Shown here: positions 41,779-62,700 of the stretch, piece after piece
How positions within the stretch are numbered: position 1 is the stretch's first letter
Layout: each line of letters opens with the position of its first letter
Assembly: GCA_963681505.1 (NCBI GenBank)
Contig: OY811978.1
Span: forward strand, 8,577,236-8,641,235
Reading direction: 5' to 3'
Source: Eunapius fragilis
Taxonomy: Eukaryota > Porifera > Demospongiae > Spongillida > Spongillidae
DNA length: 64,000 nucleotides
Program-made: the position numbers and the translations under genes
The notes under the pieces: generated by a model
The model's database searches: none
What the model was told of the DNA's origin: nothing
What the model saw: the letters and a program-made list of their open reading frames with translations, nothing else

Positions 41779-43024
41779 TCACACAGTTTTGCAAGTGTTG
41801 CTGAGGTTAACAGTGTCTTGTATACATCTGCAACCATTTTCTCTTTTCTTTTTTATGCGCGAAACAATCTGTTTGAGGCCGCAGTCGTACAGCTTCCTCC
41901 GTACCTTTTGCGTGAACAAGCAAAAAAGCACGGCATTCACGATGCCTTGTCCCGAGTCTCCAATACCCTGAAAGAAGTTAATTAAGAGACATATTTTCCT
42001 AATTAAGAGTGCGCGTGTGTGTATCGCAAAGGGACGGCTAGCTCACAGCTATGTAGTGCAGAGCGGTGGAGTAGTGCCTGCTTGGCTGCACGCCGATGTA
42101 CACGTATGCGATCACAACAAGAACGCTCCCGATTCGGAGCAGTAGGAATGCGAACGGAATGACAAGGAACTTCTGTTCAGCGCGCAGTATGGTAGACATG
42201 CTGGATTCGTTCAAGTGCATTGCTCCGACTAGCTTGATCTGCGCGCATGTCAAGCAGTTGAAGCAGACCGCATGCAGGTTCAAAAAAGATAAGCCATCAG
42301 TTGGGGAATACACGTACGCATGCACGTATACATGCAAACGGCTCACCGTTCTCATGATGTGACAGTGACTCGACAAGTACAGTACGGTAATCATGAAGAA
42401 AGCGGTGTAGATCCAGAGGTCGTTCCCAAACACGACAACGAATACCTGCTGCTCTTGCCGCTCAGCGGCGAATTTCAGCGAGCACCATCCAGCTCCGCCG
42501 TGAGGTGAGTACCCAAGTCTGTTGGTCTGCAGCAGCCAGACGGCGACAAAAAGGGGCATTCCCCAGCAAAACACGTAGAGAAATCGCACGATGTGAATTG
42601 GGAGGGTCGAATGGACCGTTGACACCAGGGTGTATATATACACAGCGAGCCCCAGCGTCCACAAAACTGAGGCGAGCGTGAAATAGCCGGCGAAGAGCGC
42701 CTGAGCCGTACAGAATCCGTTGACAACGACGCAGATGCTGTTATCAGGCTGCTTTGCGCAGTCGTTGATACGAAAGTATCCGTGGAAGTATACGGTGGCC
42801 CCGATAAAATTGGCGCATGCCACTCCGAAATCTGCTATCGACAGATGCACGAGAATGGCTCTGCTCCTCGTGCGTATCTCTGTGATGAACACGTAGGAGA
42901 ATATAATGAGCAGGGACCCCAACATTGAAAGAACGCAGCATATTGCCACCACCGTTAAGAGGCTAACATCCTTAAAGTCGCCAGCCTCAAAGTCAGCCAG
43001 TGATGTGTTCGAAGTGAGAGCCAT
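41779..43024 (-). CDS. GPR157-like seven-transmembrane receptor, 352 aa
   Basis: A predicted G-protein-coupled receptor of the GPR157/cAMP-receptor-like group at the plasma or ciliary membrane. Three exons (minus): 43024-42347, 42238-42047, 41967-41779, total 1059 nt in matching phases. Seven hydrophobic helices are visible, starting LLTVVAICCVLSMLGSLLII. The RTRSRAILVHLSIADF motif of TM2 matches the GPR157 RSRARRLLLFLSLADL pattern. Later come FLYVFCWGMPLFVAVWLL and GWCSLKFA before TM5. TM7 is GIGDSGQGIVNAVLFCLFT, matching the HGIGNTFQG..NCIMF region. The tail is short and basic (KVRRKL; RIKKKREN). The exon 1 frame runs through the first intron without a stop, so an unspliced reading would wrongly insert 36 residues between TM5 and TM6. 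The ligand is unknown. Confidence 0.85.
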
Positions 43025-43159
43025 TCATCGATCGAACCCGACTTTCTTCGACACAAGAACAATAATGCATTCAGTGGGCACGAGCGCCAAGAAATGATTA
43101 TTAACGATGATGATAATTATGTAATTCCATAGAAGTTATATATATGGTAATTCAGTGGT

Positions 43160-43495
43160 GTACGGTCATATGGGACAATTACCCTTGAGATACTTTTTTT
43201 TTAATGTTTCAGGGCAAGCAAACGAATAGTATCGCTGGCATTGAAATGTATGGCTAATTATATGCGTAATGATGAGATGCTCTTTGCATTTCACAAAAAA
43301 TCTAAATGGCAGTCTCAACCTCCATCTAGTGAGGGCCAATGCCACTGCCATCCTCACCAGATGTATTTTGAATTAACATTAACTATAGGCTATGTTTAGG
43401 ATTGTACCCATGTGTATGTATTGTAATGTTAAAATCTAAAATAGAAATTAAAAAAAAAACTACCCAGAAGGGTGATTTTGCTGTCCCATTTCTTG
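43160..43495. mobile_element. MITE copy B (family with ttgctgtcccat / atgggacaa ends)
   Basis: The left side has catatgggacaattaccctt and the right side has agaagggtgattttgctgtc, inverted relative to each other. The internal cattgaaatgtatg block is shared with copy A at 43705-44225. Exact ends are uncertain. Confidence 0.55.
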
Positions 43496-43704
43496 ATCTC
43501 TTATTGTAGAATAATGTCCGCTCCTTTCTCTACCCATTGGGCAGCAAAGAGGTTCATTTTTTTTTTTTTTTTGCTAGTGTTGTCATATCTAGGCTGCTGG
43601 TGAGTCACAGCTCCTACCCAACAGGCCACAGGTGTCATTCAAATTATTATCCACTTTAAGCACTTGCTTGATTATAGCAAGTGCGAGAGATCTCCTCTGG
43701 AAGT

Positions 43705-44225
43705 TATAGAACCACATATGGAACAGTGTCCAGCAAAATTACCCTTAAGCTTGTGATACTTTTTCAAATTTTCCAGGACAATCAAAAGAAAAGTAACACT
43801 AGCATTGAAATGTATGATGAATTATAAATTCAGTGCTTAATAACTTTATGATGGATGGTCCAATTTAGGATGCATTTGCAAGGCCGTAGTAAGGGGGGGG
43901 GCTTAGGGGCTTAAGCCCCCCCAAAATTTTCGTCCAGCATAGTATTTATAAAAGGATACACGTTGATGTTATAGTACGCACGGTACCACAAATTGAACAC
44001 TTTCCAGTATTGCAAGCCGCCCGTAAATTTAGAGCGAGAAAGTGAGGTCAACCGTCGATCAATCAGCGATGCATCGTTTTATCAAGATCATGAATATTAA
44101 TTAGCCCCCCAAATTTTTGTGATTGACTACGGCCATGATTTGGTAGAGGCTCTTTGGAGTTGAAAACTAGAAAAACTACCCAGAAGGGTGATTTTGCTGG
44201 ACACTGTCCCATATATTGTTCTATG
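43705..44225. mobile_element. MITE copy A with about 40-bp inverted ends
   Basis: The left end is tatagaaccacatatggaac followed by agtgtccagcaaaattaccctt. The right end is the reverse complement with a few changes (agggtgattttgctggacac then tgtcccatatattgttcta). No coding capacity. It is interrupted by a second palindromic element at 43882-44134. Confidence 0.7.
43882..44134. mobile_element. Nested MITE with GGCCGTAGT ends
   Basis: It starts ggccgtagtaagggggg and ends gtgattgactacggcc. Inner blocks aagccccccca and agccccccaaattttt are arranged around it. It lies wholly inside MITE copy A, so it inserted later. Confidence 0.6.
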
Positions 44226-44361
44226 ATAGAACTGTTGTGTTGTTATTTTTGATGGTGTAAATTATGCAAATACTATGGTAAGTGAACGTAGGAATGACCA
44301 TAAATTTAATTTTCCTGGAAGTCAAACAAAAAAAAAATCTTGACTTCTAATTACAGAAATT

Positions 44362-45534
44362 TCATTGTGTTTGTGTAGCAGCCAAAGCTGAAATCAAATC
44401 TTCGTAGATTTCAATGCCATGTAGGTATACCCGTTCATTTAAATATTCATCATGGTCATGGAGCAGAATCGGAGTGTTATTGATAGGAGAAAAACCTATC
44501 GTGGGAAGGCCAATTGCCCTCAACAGCCTCCCGTCGGTGGCAGCTGGAAATATCTCCAACTCTGTCTTCATATTCCTCCTCTCATACACCCGTGCCATCA
44601 CCTTCCACCAAGGATTGGTGTCGTCCACAGGGGTCGACGGGTACAAGGGGGTCTTCACAGAAAATTCCACGGTGCACCCGTTTCCAGCGGCCGCCGCCCA
44701 CCCCTCCAGCAGAGACGACAGCTCCTCGGGATTGTCCCAAGGGCTCACCCTCATGTCAAAGCCAGCGCTCATCTCACTGGGCACGACGTTAAACTGCACT
44801 CCTCCCTCCACCAAGGTCAGGTTCAGAGAGGTCACGTCCCCTAGCTTCAGAGACGGGTCGGCCTCCAGCTTACGCATCTGAGAGGCCCTGTAGTCGAGCG
44901 CCTGGTTGATCACCTTTTGCAACTTCTCTGCTGCTGTGTCGTCGATGAACCTGGAGCCATGTCCCGGCTTGCCCGGGCACTTGACAGTGAACCACCAGGG
45001 GCTACGTTCTCCATAGAAGACTGTGTAGCTGTCGGTGGGGTTTGCCAGCCCTTCGTCCAGAGCAAAGCCCACGTTCAGCTGCCTGAACTCTTCCGTCTGC
45101 AAGAACAATCCCATCCCGTTTGCCCCGCCCACTTCTTCGTCGGGTACGAAGGTTATGTGGACCGTTCTCTCCAGTCGCTTCCCCGAGGACTTGATGCGAG
45201 ATACGGCCTCTAGGTACTGCATACCGACGCATTTCATGTCCTGGGCACCCCTCGCTATAATGTCGCCATTGTCTCGCTTATGGGCACTAAACGGATCACA
45301 CGTCCAGTGTTCTGGGAACACTGGGACCACGTCCATGTGAGAATTGAGCATTATGGACGTGAGATCTGGACTGGTGCCTTCCCACGTGACAATAAGCACA
45401 TAGTAGCCCGGCTTTGTAACAACCACTTTACTGGGTAGACCGATGGCAGTGGCCTGTGCCTGCAAGAACTCCACAGCCGTTGCTGCAATAGGAGAACGCC
45501 CCATATAACGAGCCAGCTACTCCACCTCCCTTCC

Positions 45535-45565
<31 letters not shown>

Positions 45566-45666
45566 AAAGAAGTCCTCTCACCATAGTTTTCGCACGGGGT
45601 GTCACGATTGGAGATAGTATTTATCCTCAGGTACTGGCGAAATCTGCTTACTGCAGCGTCCTCCAT
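44362..45666 (-). CDS. ACY1: Aminoacylase-1 (M20 metallopeptidase), 401 aa
   Basis: A cytosolic zinc hydrolase releasing free amino acids from N-acyl L-amino acids. Two exons (minus): 45666-45582 and 45482-44362, total 1206 nt. It starts MEDAAVSRFRQYLRINTI. Metal ligands and catalytic residues follow the M20 order: LNSHMDVVP (His, Asp), RGAQDMK (bridging Asp), FVPDEEVGG (catalytic Glu pair), DEG, then a dimerisation lid (VKCPGKPGHGSRF...) and LLHDHDEYLNE with the last His ligand. Length matches human ACY1 (408). A (C)n(CA)n run at 45535-45566 lies in the only intron. It is head-to-head with the small gene at 45727, with start codons 60 bp apart. Confidence 0.95.
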
Positions 45667-45726
45667 CGTCCGGATATTCGCGGATTCTAATATCGGGTTT
45701 TAATCTATACACAAGTAGTTACATCA
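45667..45726. promoter_or_regulatory. 60-bp divergent promoter interval (ACY1 / small ORF)
   Basis: Only 60 bp separate the opposing start codons, so transcription starts must overlap the coding 5' ends or lie in undetected 5' exons. No TATA box or recognisable element is evident. Confidence 0.45.
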
Positions 45727-46082
45727 ATGCCGAAAGTGAGTTATTTTAATTTTTAAAAATGCAAACCGTTGTAATTTTCCTTTGCCTTACAGGTAAAAAT
45801 CCATTACACGCTTGAGGGCCAGTCCAAAGTCATAGCCACGATAAGTGCCAACGTCGCCAAGTTGGAGTTTATCAAGCGAGGTTTACCCGGTCAACCCGCA
45901 GGTAAGGGCGTTTTGTGTTATGTTCGGTGTGCGAACACTTAAAGTGACCAGGTCGACCGCACCATAACGGTACAGGGTACGAGATAACTCGTTTGGAAGG
46001 AACCGACGGAGCCGAACTGACCGACTGGAGTGCTCCCCCTCCTGAAACCGTATATGCGACTGGTGTGATTAAAAACAAGTAA
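45727..46082 (+). CDS. Unrecognised 74-aa protein
   Basis: Three exons, 45727-45735, 45793-45901 and 45976-46082, with donors GTGAGT and GTAAGG and acceptors TTACAG and GTACAG; 225 nt in phase. The peptide begins MPKVKIHYTLEGQSKVIATI, continues with LEFIKRGLPGQPAGYEITRL and ends VYATGVIKNK. It looks like a small beta-rich soluble domain. There is no signal peptide, membrane helix or cysteine. I do not recognise the family. It converges on the SIK gene (stops 173 bp apart). Compact splice structure, matching phases and the divergent position argue that it is real. Confidence 0.6.
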
Positions 46083-46255
46083 ATAATTACTATATTAGCC
46101 TACAATACCTTCACCTACGTATACGGAATTATGAGAACTGCACAATCCCTGCTGTAACAAATAGCGCTTGCCGCCCAGTTGCGTGATGGTATGATGTAAC
46201 GCGCATAAACATTCACTTTTATGAAAAAGGAAAAAGCAAACTTTTGTTTGATAAC

Positions 46256-54999
<8,744 letters not shown>

Positions 55000-55099
55000 G
55001 ATATCTTTCTGTGTTCTCTGCGGGAAAGGCAAAATGAAAGTGTTTGGTGGAGATGTTTGGTGGTGGTGTATATTATGGCACAAAAGTTGCATGTGAAGT

Positions 55100-55828
55100 C
55101 ATATTTAGCAATGGACCAGGAAATTGAAAAAGGTGCATTAAAGTAATGAACATACTCTAAGAATGACTACACTTTTACCTTGGGAGTAGCAGAAAAATCA
55201 AGACACCTCTTAACCCTGGTGCTACCTCTGCCCTATGGTAACGGTACTATATTTGCGCATACCATAGGGACCAATACTAAACCACATACCCCGACTCGAA
55301 CAAATTCCAATCTATTTCACGGGTAATTAAACTAAGACAAAAGAAAATTAGTCAGTGTCTTTAATTTAACCCTATTACTGCTGCAGCATTTTGCATGATG
55401 GTTGTATGGATTGTTGTGCTATGTGGAGAGGTGTAATTTGAACACTCTCACCATGGAAACTCTATTCAGAGGCACAGTCAATGTGTAACAGAAGTCAGGT
55501 TGTTTACGACAACAGAGCACCACAAACTGCCCCAGTGTTCTGAACTCACAAAGGACCCCCAATTCCCATGAATGTAGCTGAGTTTTACTGAAAGGTTCAA
55601 AGGTTCTTTAGCTTACACCTGGTGAAGTGTGATCCTAAATGAGGTGTTAAGTTCCATCAATCACTGGTGCCCATGCGAAGGCTTAATGTGGGGGCTTACA
55701 ACACAATATTCTCTGTATACACTATTACAGGGAGATGCCCTCAGATACTCACTACTAGTTCCTAAAATAATATTTCAGGTACTGATGGATGAGTTGCTGT
55801 GGTCTAGACAAGACAACACCCCATAATC

Positions 55829-55872
<44 letters not shown>

Positions 55873-56200
55873 CAAGACCTAGTGTGGTCAGGTGTGAGTG
55901 TGATGTCACACCTTCCATAGGACAACTTGCAAATTCCAATGTTACAAGCTCATCTGTGGTTGCCAAGACATCAACTAAAACCAGGTCGTGTGAAAGATGG
56001 CTCTACTACAGAGCCACCGCCTACAGCTGTGTTGGCAAACAATGCTCCACCACGATGGGGTTCACCTGGTCACCTCCCACGACCTGCGCGCACACCCACA
56101 CCTCCTTCCATGGTCACGTAATCAAAGGTCACCATCAAAGAATTAAAAACGCCTCACGCAAGTTGTTATTGTTGTAAAAAATCGTCCCTCTCGTCGTACC
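55100..56200. other. No gene I can support; possible stray exons
   Basis: The interval upstream of SIK contains a (GT)n run (55831-55871) and acceptor-like sites at about 55780 (CAG before gtactgatggatgag) and about 55920 (CATAG before gacaacttgc). A Pro-rich frame of TEPPPTAVLANNAPPRWGSP type runs to a stop near 56121. I could not connect these into a gene. Confidence 0.3.
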
Positions 56201-56319
56201 GCCCTACCAACCCACCTTTACAGTACACTCTCCCTACTAAACAAAGCACCGCAGTAGTAAAACAAAAAAGCAGGATTCGCGGTAGGTACACAGTGGGTGA
56301 ACGCGTGCGCAATTACAAC

Positions 56320-56392
56320 CACACACACACGCGTACACATGCATACACAAGACATACGCACGTACGCGGGCACAAACACACACATACGCACA

Positions 56393-56427
<35 letters not shown>

Positions 56428-56428
56428 G
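56320..56428. repeat. (CA)n-rich stretch upstream of the coiled-coil gene
   Basis: CA dinucleotides with CG and TA interruptions. Between 56430 and 56736 the sequence is CpG-richer and probably holds the promoter, including an inverted CCAAT box (attggtc, about 56690). Confidence 0.8.
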
Positions 56429-56736
56429 AACACTAGCATACACAATGGTAAGTTCTTTGTACCTGTATTCTTCTCTTAGATAATAGCACGGACTTGGAAC
56501 TATCTTCATACACAAACGTCACTGGTTAGAGTCATGTTATATTGCAACTTTAACCCTACACGGCGCAGCCTCTTATATGACAGTGCACAACAAACGTTCC
56601 GCCTTCATATTGGAAAAAATTACTCGAGTGCGTCATCAACAACGGCGGCCGCAATAATTTTCGTGAATTACCTGCCCGGCCGTCACGTAATTGGTCTGGG
56701 AGCGAGACTGGGCGGGCGTAGCTCGGGAAGGTTGCT

Positions 56737-58976
56737 ATGACGCAGCAGAAAGGTTTTCCGCTTAGAAGCACACGCACGCGCGAAACATTGATAGAAGGTC
56801 TTCAGCAGAACGAGCTGAGAATGCGAACTCAAATAAGAAATGTAAGTGATGGAAGGTAAGGGAGAGAGATGCTAGTACCGTTTAATAGAGAGAAAGCTTC
56901 GTAGCCAGTATACCAAGGCAGGGGATGATGGTGGAAGGACTGGGAGGGTAAGTTATTGCGTTGTGAGATTAGAGCTAAACTGTGGAACAGTCGTGGTTCT
57001 TCCCATGACCCATTAGCCGGTTTGGCACTTGAGCAACCACTCAATAATAATGCAACCAATTTATTTTATAAAATATTAAATTGCGCATTTTATAAACAAA
57101 GTTGCACATTCCCTAGCATAGATAGGGTATCCCCTCTCACTGCAGCACTCTTTAAAACTATGATGAATTCGACGTTGATAATGAAGCTAATTATGTCAAG
57201 TATGAGCCAACATATTATGATTGGGGGTGGGGGGGGGTGAGCGAGGGGGCTATCCAAACCTGGGAATGTAGCGGGTGTCAATCACACCTTTTTCGACCCC
57301 CGACATGCACTGGCCCAAACACCACCGACCGTGCTCAAATAGTCGAATCTGGAAAAGATGGCCATTAATAGCTGCTATTTACTATTCCTTGTTCTTGTTA
57401 TGGTAAAACATGCTATTGCGTAAATTCAATTATTGGTGGGTGATATGAACTGCCTAAGTGCCATTGGTCTGATAACAATACTAGCCTTGTATATTGTAAT
57501 AAGTTCAGATAATAGGACTACATAACTAATTAAATTGGCCTTTGATTACATATCTTATGGTTTTTGCTTGATAGCTTTTCAACTCTCAACTTCTTTTGTG
57601 TAAGAAAAATGTTGTGAAACTTGAGAGCATTGTTTGTAGTGTTGCAGTGACATAGCTAAGGCCTGAGGGTAATTAGTCACGTTGACAGCACTTGTACAGT
57701 AAGTGCTGATTTCTATCTGTGCTAGCTCGAAATGGAAAGGGAAACTTTGAGATACAGGCTTGAGAGCTTGCGGAAGGCCAAATGTATCATGGTTGCACAA
57801 AAGGAGAGAGTAAGAGTGAGCCAAACAAACCTTGGAACTGAACACACAAGCTTGCCAAAACTTGACCCTTGCACTCCAAGCCAAAGTTGTGACAAGCAGT
57901 CTTCAAAGAAAAAAACTGCATCAGAAATGACCATAATGCAACCACAAGGTGTGGAAGACATTGGGCTTCCATGGCAGGATCACAAAGCTACTCTACAGAA
58001 GCAGCACGAAACCGAGATTAAGCAGCAAAAGGAGGAGTTAACAGCAAGGCAAATGGTGATGTCCTGAGTGTTGTACTTGCAACCCCACCCACCCCGTTGT
58101 TATGTAAAATGGGCATCCTTTTATGCAGGTGATAGATGGTCTTGAAGCGGAGGTACAGCTACTTAGAAATGAAAACTCTAAGCTCGTTGATAAGGTGGCT
58201 GAACTAATCACTGCAAATGATGCGTTGAGAGCATGCAACGTTGTTCTTGAGAGCAACTGCAAAAGCCTAATGGATGAGCTCAGTGTTAAAGAGGCCCAGT
58301 GGACTCAGAGAGAAGAGAGTTTAAAGATTGAGGTAAAGTGATCCAGCTAACAAGCACTACAGTGCACAATTCATGGGCAGCTTATATATATATTTGTTCA
58401 TGTACAGAGCTTTATATAATATGTAATGATATGATAGCATTGTGCTTGTATCGGGCATAGTGTCATTTAATATGGGCTACATGACATAATTGCATGAGCA
58501 ATAGTACTGGTACACACTGGTATAGCCCCCATTTTGTACAAGTTAAAAACAATTATGTCATTAATAATAGGAGAGTTATGTAGTACTACTGGTATGTCTG
58601 TCTACATTTTTCAATTAGATTCAAAAGCAATGGGGTGAACGGTACCATGAATGGATTACTAAAGCCGATAAGAAAATGGAAGAACTGCAGATTGTCAACT
58701 CCATGCTGTATGTTTATACATGTTAGTTCATTATCCAGCATACATTGGGCATTTTAAGCACCATTAGCACAAAAGCATTAATTGCACGACAAAGCTTAAG
58801 TCTATTGAGTGTCAGTCAAAACTTATTGTCTTATACAAAGGGTTTGCCTAACAATATCAGGTGTAGGTACATTTGTGGCAAAATGATCTTTCTACTTTGC
58901 ATGTAGGCAATCTCTATTGAAGACACACCAAAATTCTCCACCAACCAAGAAAGCTGATCCAAGCTCCAGGCATTGA
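56737..58976 (+). CDS. Coiled-coil protein, 265 aa, family not recognised
   Basis: Five exons: 56737-56841, 57726-58055, 58129-58332, 58619-58707, 58907-58976; total 798 nt with all phases matching. The start is MTQQKGFPLRSTRTRETLIE, in frame with the internal Met at 56821. Heptad-like helices dominate: LEMERETLRYRLESLRKAKC, then HETEIKQQKEELTARQMVID, LEAEVQLLRNENSKLVDKVA and a final IQKQWGERYHEWITKADKKM. A Ser/Thr/Gln linker separates the first helix from the rest. The C-terminus (SPPTKKADPSSRH) is basic. This resembles centrosomal or ciliary scaffold proteins in composition only; I assign no function. Confidence 0.75.
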
Positions 58977-59249
58977 GTCCAACTTGCCCTTGTGGTATCA
59001 TATTGTGCCAGTACATATGCCTATTACTACCAAACACATCTGCTTGTGTGGTCTCAACCATATCAGTCATGAGCACCTAGAGATCAATTTTGAAGTGTTA
59101 ATGAGATTAATGGAACATCTACTCTCACTAAATGATGCAAAGTACATTATGGTGAACTCTTGTCTATTTGTCTTGTGCATTGTCACTTGTATAAAAAAAA
59201 AAAAGAAGTTCCCCTGCAAGCTCATTGTATGTGGAAGGGTAAATTGGGC

Positions 59250-59252
59250 GAG

Positions 59253-59297
<45 letters not shown>

Positions 59298-59395
59298 GTG
59301 TGTGTGTGTGTGTGCATGTGTGTGCGTGTGTGTGTGTGTGTGTGCATGTGTGTGTGTGCGTGTGTGTGCATGTGTGTGTGTGTGTGTGTGTGTGG
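59250..59395. repeat. (GT)n microsatellite
   Basis: About 145 bp of GT with sparse CA/CG interruptions in the 3' flank of the coiled-coil gene. Confidence 0.95.
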
Positions 59396-59709
59396 CAGTT
59401 TTCAATCACAATCTTTAATACTGCTTCGGTTCCTCTTAGTAGCGGGTGCTGCTTCAGTATCACTGAGCAATTATTTCAATTACGGCCACTGGATCCCCAA
59501 ACTATACATTCCGTTGTAATCAGTTATGCTTCACGGCAGTACACGTGTCTGGTTTGCTCGGACGACTGGAGAAATTACCTAAGAGGGGGGATGGGAAGGG
59601 GGGGTCATGGTAATTAATAAAAGAATCTTTTCTTTATGAAAGCACTATATTTAGCAGGATGAAAGGTTCCTACATTCGCACGTGATTACTCGCGTGATAA
59701 TTGTCAAAG

Positions 59710-59719
59710 GATTTTCCCG
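59710..59719. promoter_or_regulatory. kappaB-like site upstream of the NF-kappaB gene
   Basis: GGATTTTCCC (reverse complement GGGAAAATCC) is a one-mismatch match to the kappaB consensus, 74 bp upstream of the NF-kappaB ATG. It is weaker than the site at 6649, and a random AT/C-rich match is possible. Confidence 0.35.
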
Positions 59720-59792
59720 GAAGGTTTTTTCCCCAAAACGTTGCGATTATATTTGAACTCACTTTGTGTATAAAGATTGATTGTTTTTTAAG

Positions 59793-62700
59793 ATGAGCGA
59801 TTCCAACAGCCTTGGCGACAGTATAATGCAGGATCCTCTGGCTGCCACATTGTGCATGCAGAACCTTGGGCGTGGACCAGATTCGCTCAGTGGTAAGTCA
59901 ACCGCGCGTCACCTCATAACGTTATGAGGGTGGGCGATTTGAGGATTTGTGTCATTTTTTTAAAAAAAGGTCTACATTAAAATTGATTGTCGCAGTTTTT
60001 CGAAATGACCACATACGAAAAGCAACCAGCTTTCAATGTTCTAATAAGTGCACTCTATGTTGCGCGTTAATTTAACCAGCTGTGGCTTTAGCCGTTACGA
60101 ATGTGGGGGGAGAACGTACACACGTGGTAAATGTCTCACAAACTGACAACTGTTGAGATCAATATCGCAAGGCGGAGAGGAGGGAAGGCTAATGTCAAGG
60201 GGAATCATTTTTGCCCACTGTTTGATGTTGTGGGAGTGTGGTTACTGCTTCTCTTTCTAACACGCAATTGCCTTCATTATATTATTTTGTCCTTATGACT
60301 ATATGTGCGAAATTTTTAGCTTCTCAGTGGCCTGTGTTATGAAAAGTGAATCTTGAACAGCAGATTTCAAGTGAACAGTTGACCATTTGCCAAAATCCAT
60401 CTTGCATCATTTTCTCTTTTACTGTCCATTTTTCTCCTTCTCACCTCCCTCCACTTTCCCACCCTCCCTCTCCATCTCCCTCTCTCTCACTTCCCTCTTT
60501 CCTGCCATCCCTTCCCCTCTCCCATCCTCCCTCCCCTCACCCCTCCCTGCCCTCTCTCGCCATCCCTCTCCCTGCCCTCTCCCACCATCTCTCTCCCTCT
60601 CCCACCCTCCCTCCATCCCCTCCTCTACTCCTCCCCATCCCCTCCACTCCCTCCCTACATCCCTCCACTCCCTCCCTTCATCCCCTCCACTCCCTTCACC
60701 TCTCCTCCATCTCCTTCACTCCCTCCATCCTCTTCACCCCCACCCTCCATCCCCTCCACTCCCTTCCTTCATTCCCTCCTCCACTTCCTCCCTCCAGTCC
60801 TCCCAGATGCATGCAATTACTTTTACTTCCATTTTGTGCATGTCCAGTGGCCTGTAACCTAGGAGACAGCTAAGGTGTCAATAGTTGACACAAGACCCAA
60901 GTTTACCTATGTCACTGTATTGTGTAATGTATGTTATAGAGTGACTGAATTAGCCTGTTGCAGTGGGGAGGAGGAGGAGGGAGTGGGTGATAATATTGAC
61001 CTGGTTAATCTAAAGGTCACACATCTAAAGGTCACACTAGTCATCTTCTGGGAACACAAGGAAACCACAAACAACTCTATTGCTTGATCAACCTCTTCCT
61101 CACCCCTCTTCCCTCATCCTTCAATTGTCAAGGGTAACACTTTTATGTGTGTGTGTTAGTGTGTTTGTGTGTTTTAGTTGTGTGTGTTGTCGTGTGTGTT
61201 GTGTGTTGTGTGTGCGTGGACATGTGGAGTGTCGTGTGTATGTGTGTGTTTGTGTAATGTATTGAGCATCTACTACAAGTTGGCTTGTGGTTTCTGGCCC
61301 TTGAATGAAAGTGCAGTAGTTGGACCCACCCCAATTGGGCAGTACCCCTATTGGGCAGTAGTTGGACCCACCCCTATCAGGCAGTAGTTTGGACGCACCC
61401 CCCCCCCCCCCCCCTAACAGCTGCTTTCTATTTTTTAGGGTCACCGTTGTCTTCACTGGCTCCACGTTTGGAGATCATTGAACAGCCAAAGGCGGTACGT
61501 GTGCCAGTGTTGTAAGCATGGCTGGTGCACTGTAAATGTTCCGTAAATGCATCGTATGTGTACTGTAAGTTATATTGTAAATGTTTCATGGCCACCATCA
61601 GCATACAAAGTACATTGGAAGCATACATAAATGTATTCCTAAAGCTAACGTCCCCGGGGTGTTTTCTCACTGGATCTGTTGAGCCATCGAAGTCATTCTT
61701 GTTTGTGCAAATAAAAAAGTTGTTTACATTTGGTTGTTATGGTCCTTTGTACAAAACCATCAATTTTCATACAATCTTTTTTTTTTTTTTTTTTTTTTTG
61801 CATTAAACTATGGAATTTGTAGGGTGAAGGGGGGCATGGGGGGTGAGGGGGCTGACAGTTTATACTTCTGTACATTAGCATGCCCTCATGCTGGTTGTTT
61901 CAATTCTTCTTAGAGGTTTTGTTGTGTTTATTTAGCTGCTGACAAAATGGTGTGTTTTTGTTGAGCATTTTGTTAATGTGTCAACTGTCTGTTGTAGTTA
62001 GTCAGGAGATGGGATGTTTGGAGATACGCTTGCCTTATACGGTGATGTTTTCTTTTCAGCGTGGGTTCCGTTTTCGTTATGACTGTGAAGGCCAGAGTCA
62101 TGGCGGACTGCCTGGTGAAAATTCTGAAAAGAACCGTAGGCAGAAAACATACCCAACCATCAGGGTACAAGGGGGTATTTTCATGGCAACAAGGGGGGTT
62201 GGTGGGGGAAGACATGGGACATGTGTTGACATACTTGCAAATCAAGATAGCCCCTGGTTAATTTTGGTATTTGTCAAAGGAGCACATACACGTCTCCCCA
62301 GTGTGCACCGTCACATTACATCATGAGGTGTACATAACTCCCCAGTGTGCACCGTCACATTACATCATGAGGTGTACATAACTCCCCAGTGTGCACCGTC
62401 ACATTACATCATGAGGTGTACATAACTCCCCAGTGTGCACCGTCACATTACATCATGAGGTGTACATAACTCCCCAGTGTGCACCGTCACATTACATCAT
62501 GAGGTGTAGCCCATTACATAACTCCCCAGTGTGCACCGTCACATTACATCATGAGGTGTAGCCCATTACATAACTCCCCAGTGTGCACCGTCACATTACA
62601 TCATGAGGTGTAGCCCATTACATAACTCCCCAGTGTGCACCGTCACATTACATCATGAGGTGTACATAACTCCCCAGTGTGCACCGTCACATTACATCAT

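Noticed and set aside
42280..42346. Continuation of the GPR157-like ORF through the first intron
   Set aside because: The read-through adds a non-hydrophobic insert between TM5 and TM6. GTGAGC and GCGCAG splice sites remove it in phase.
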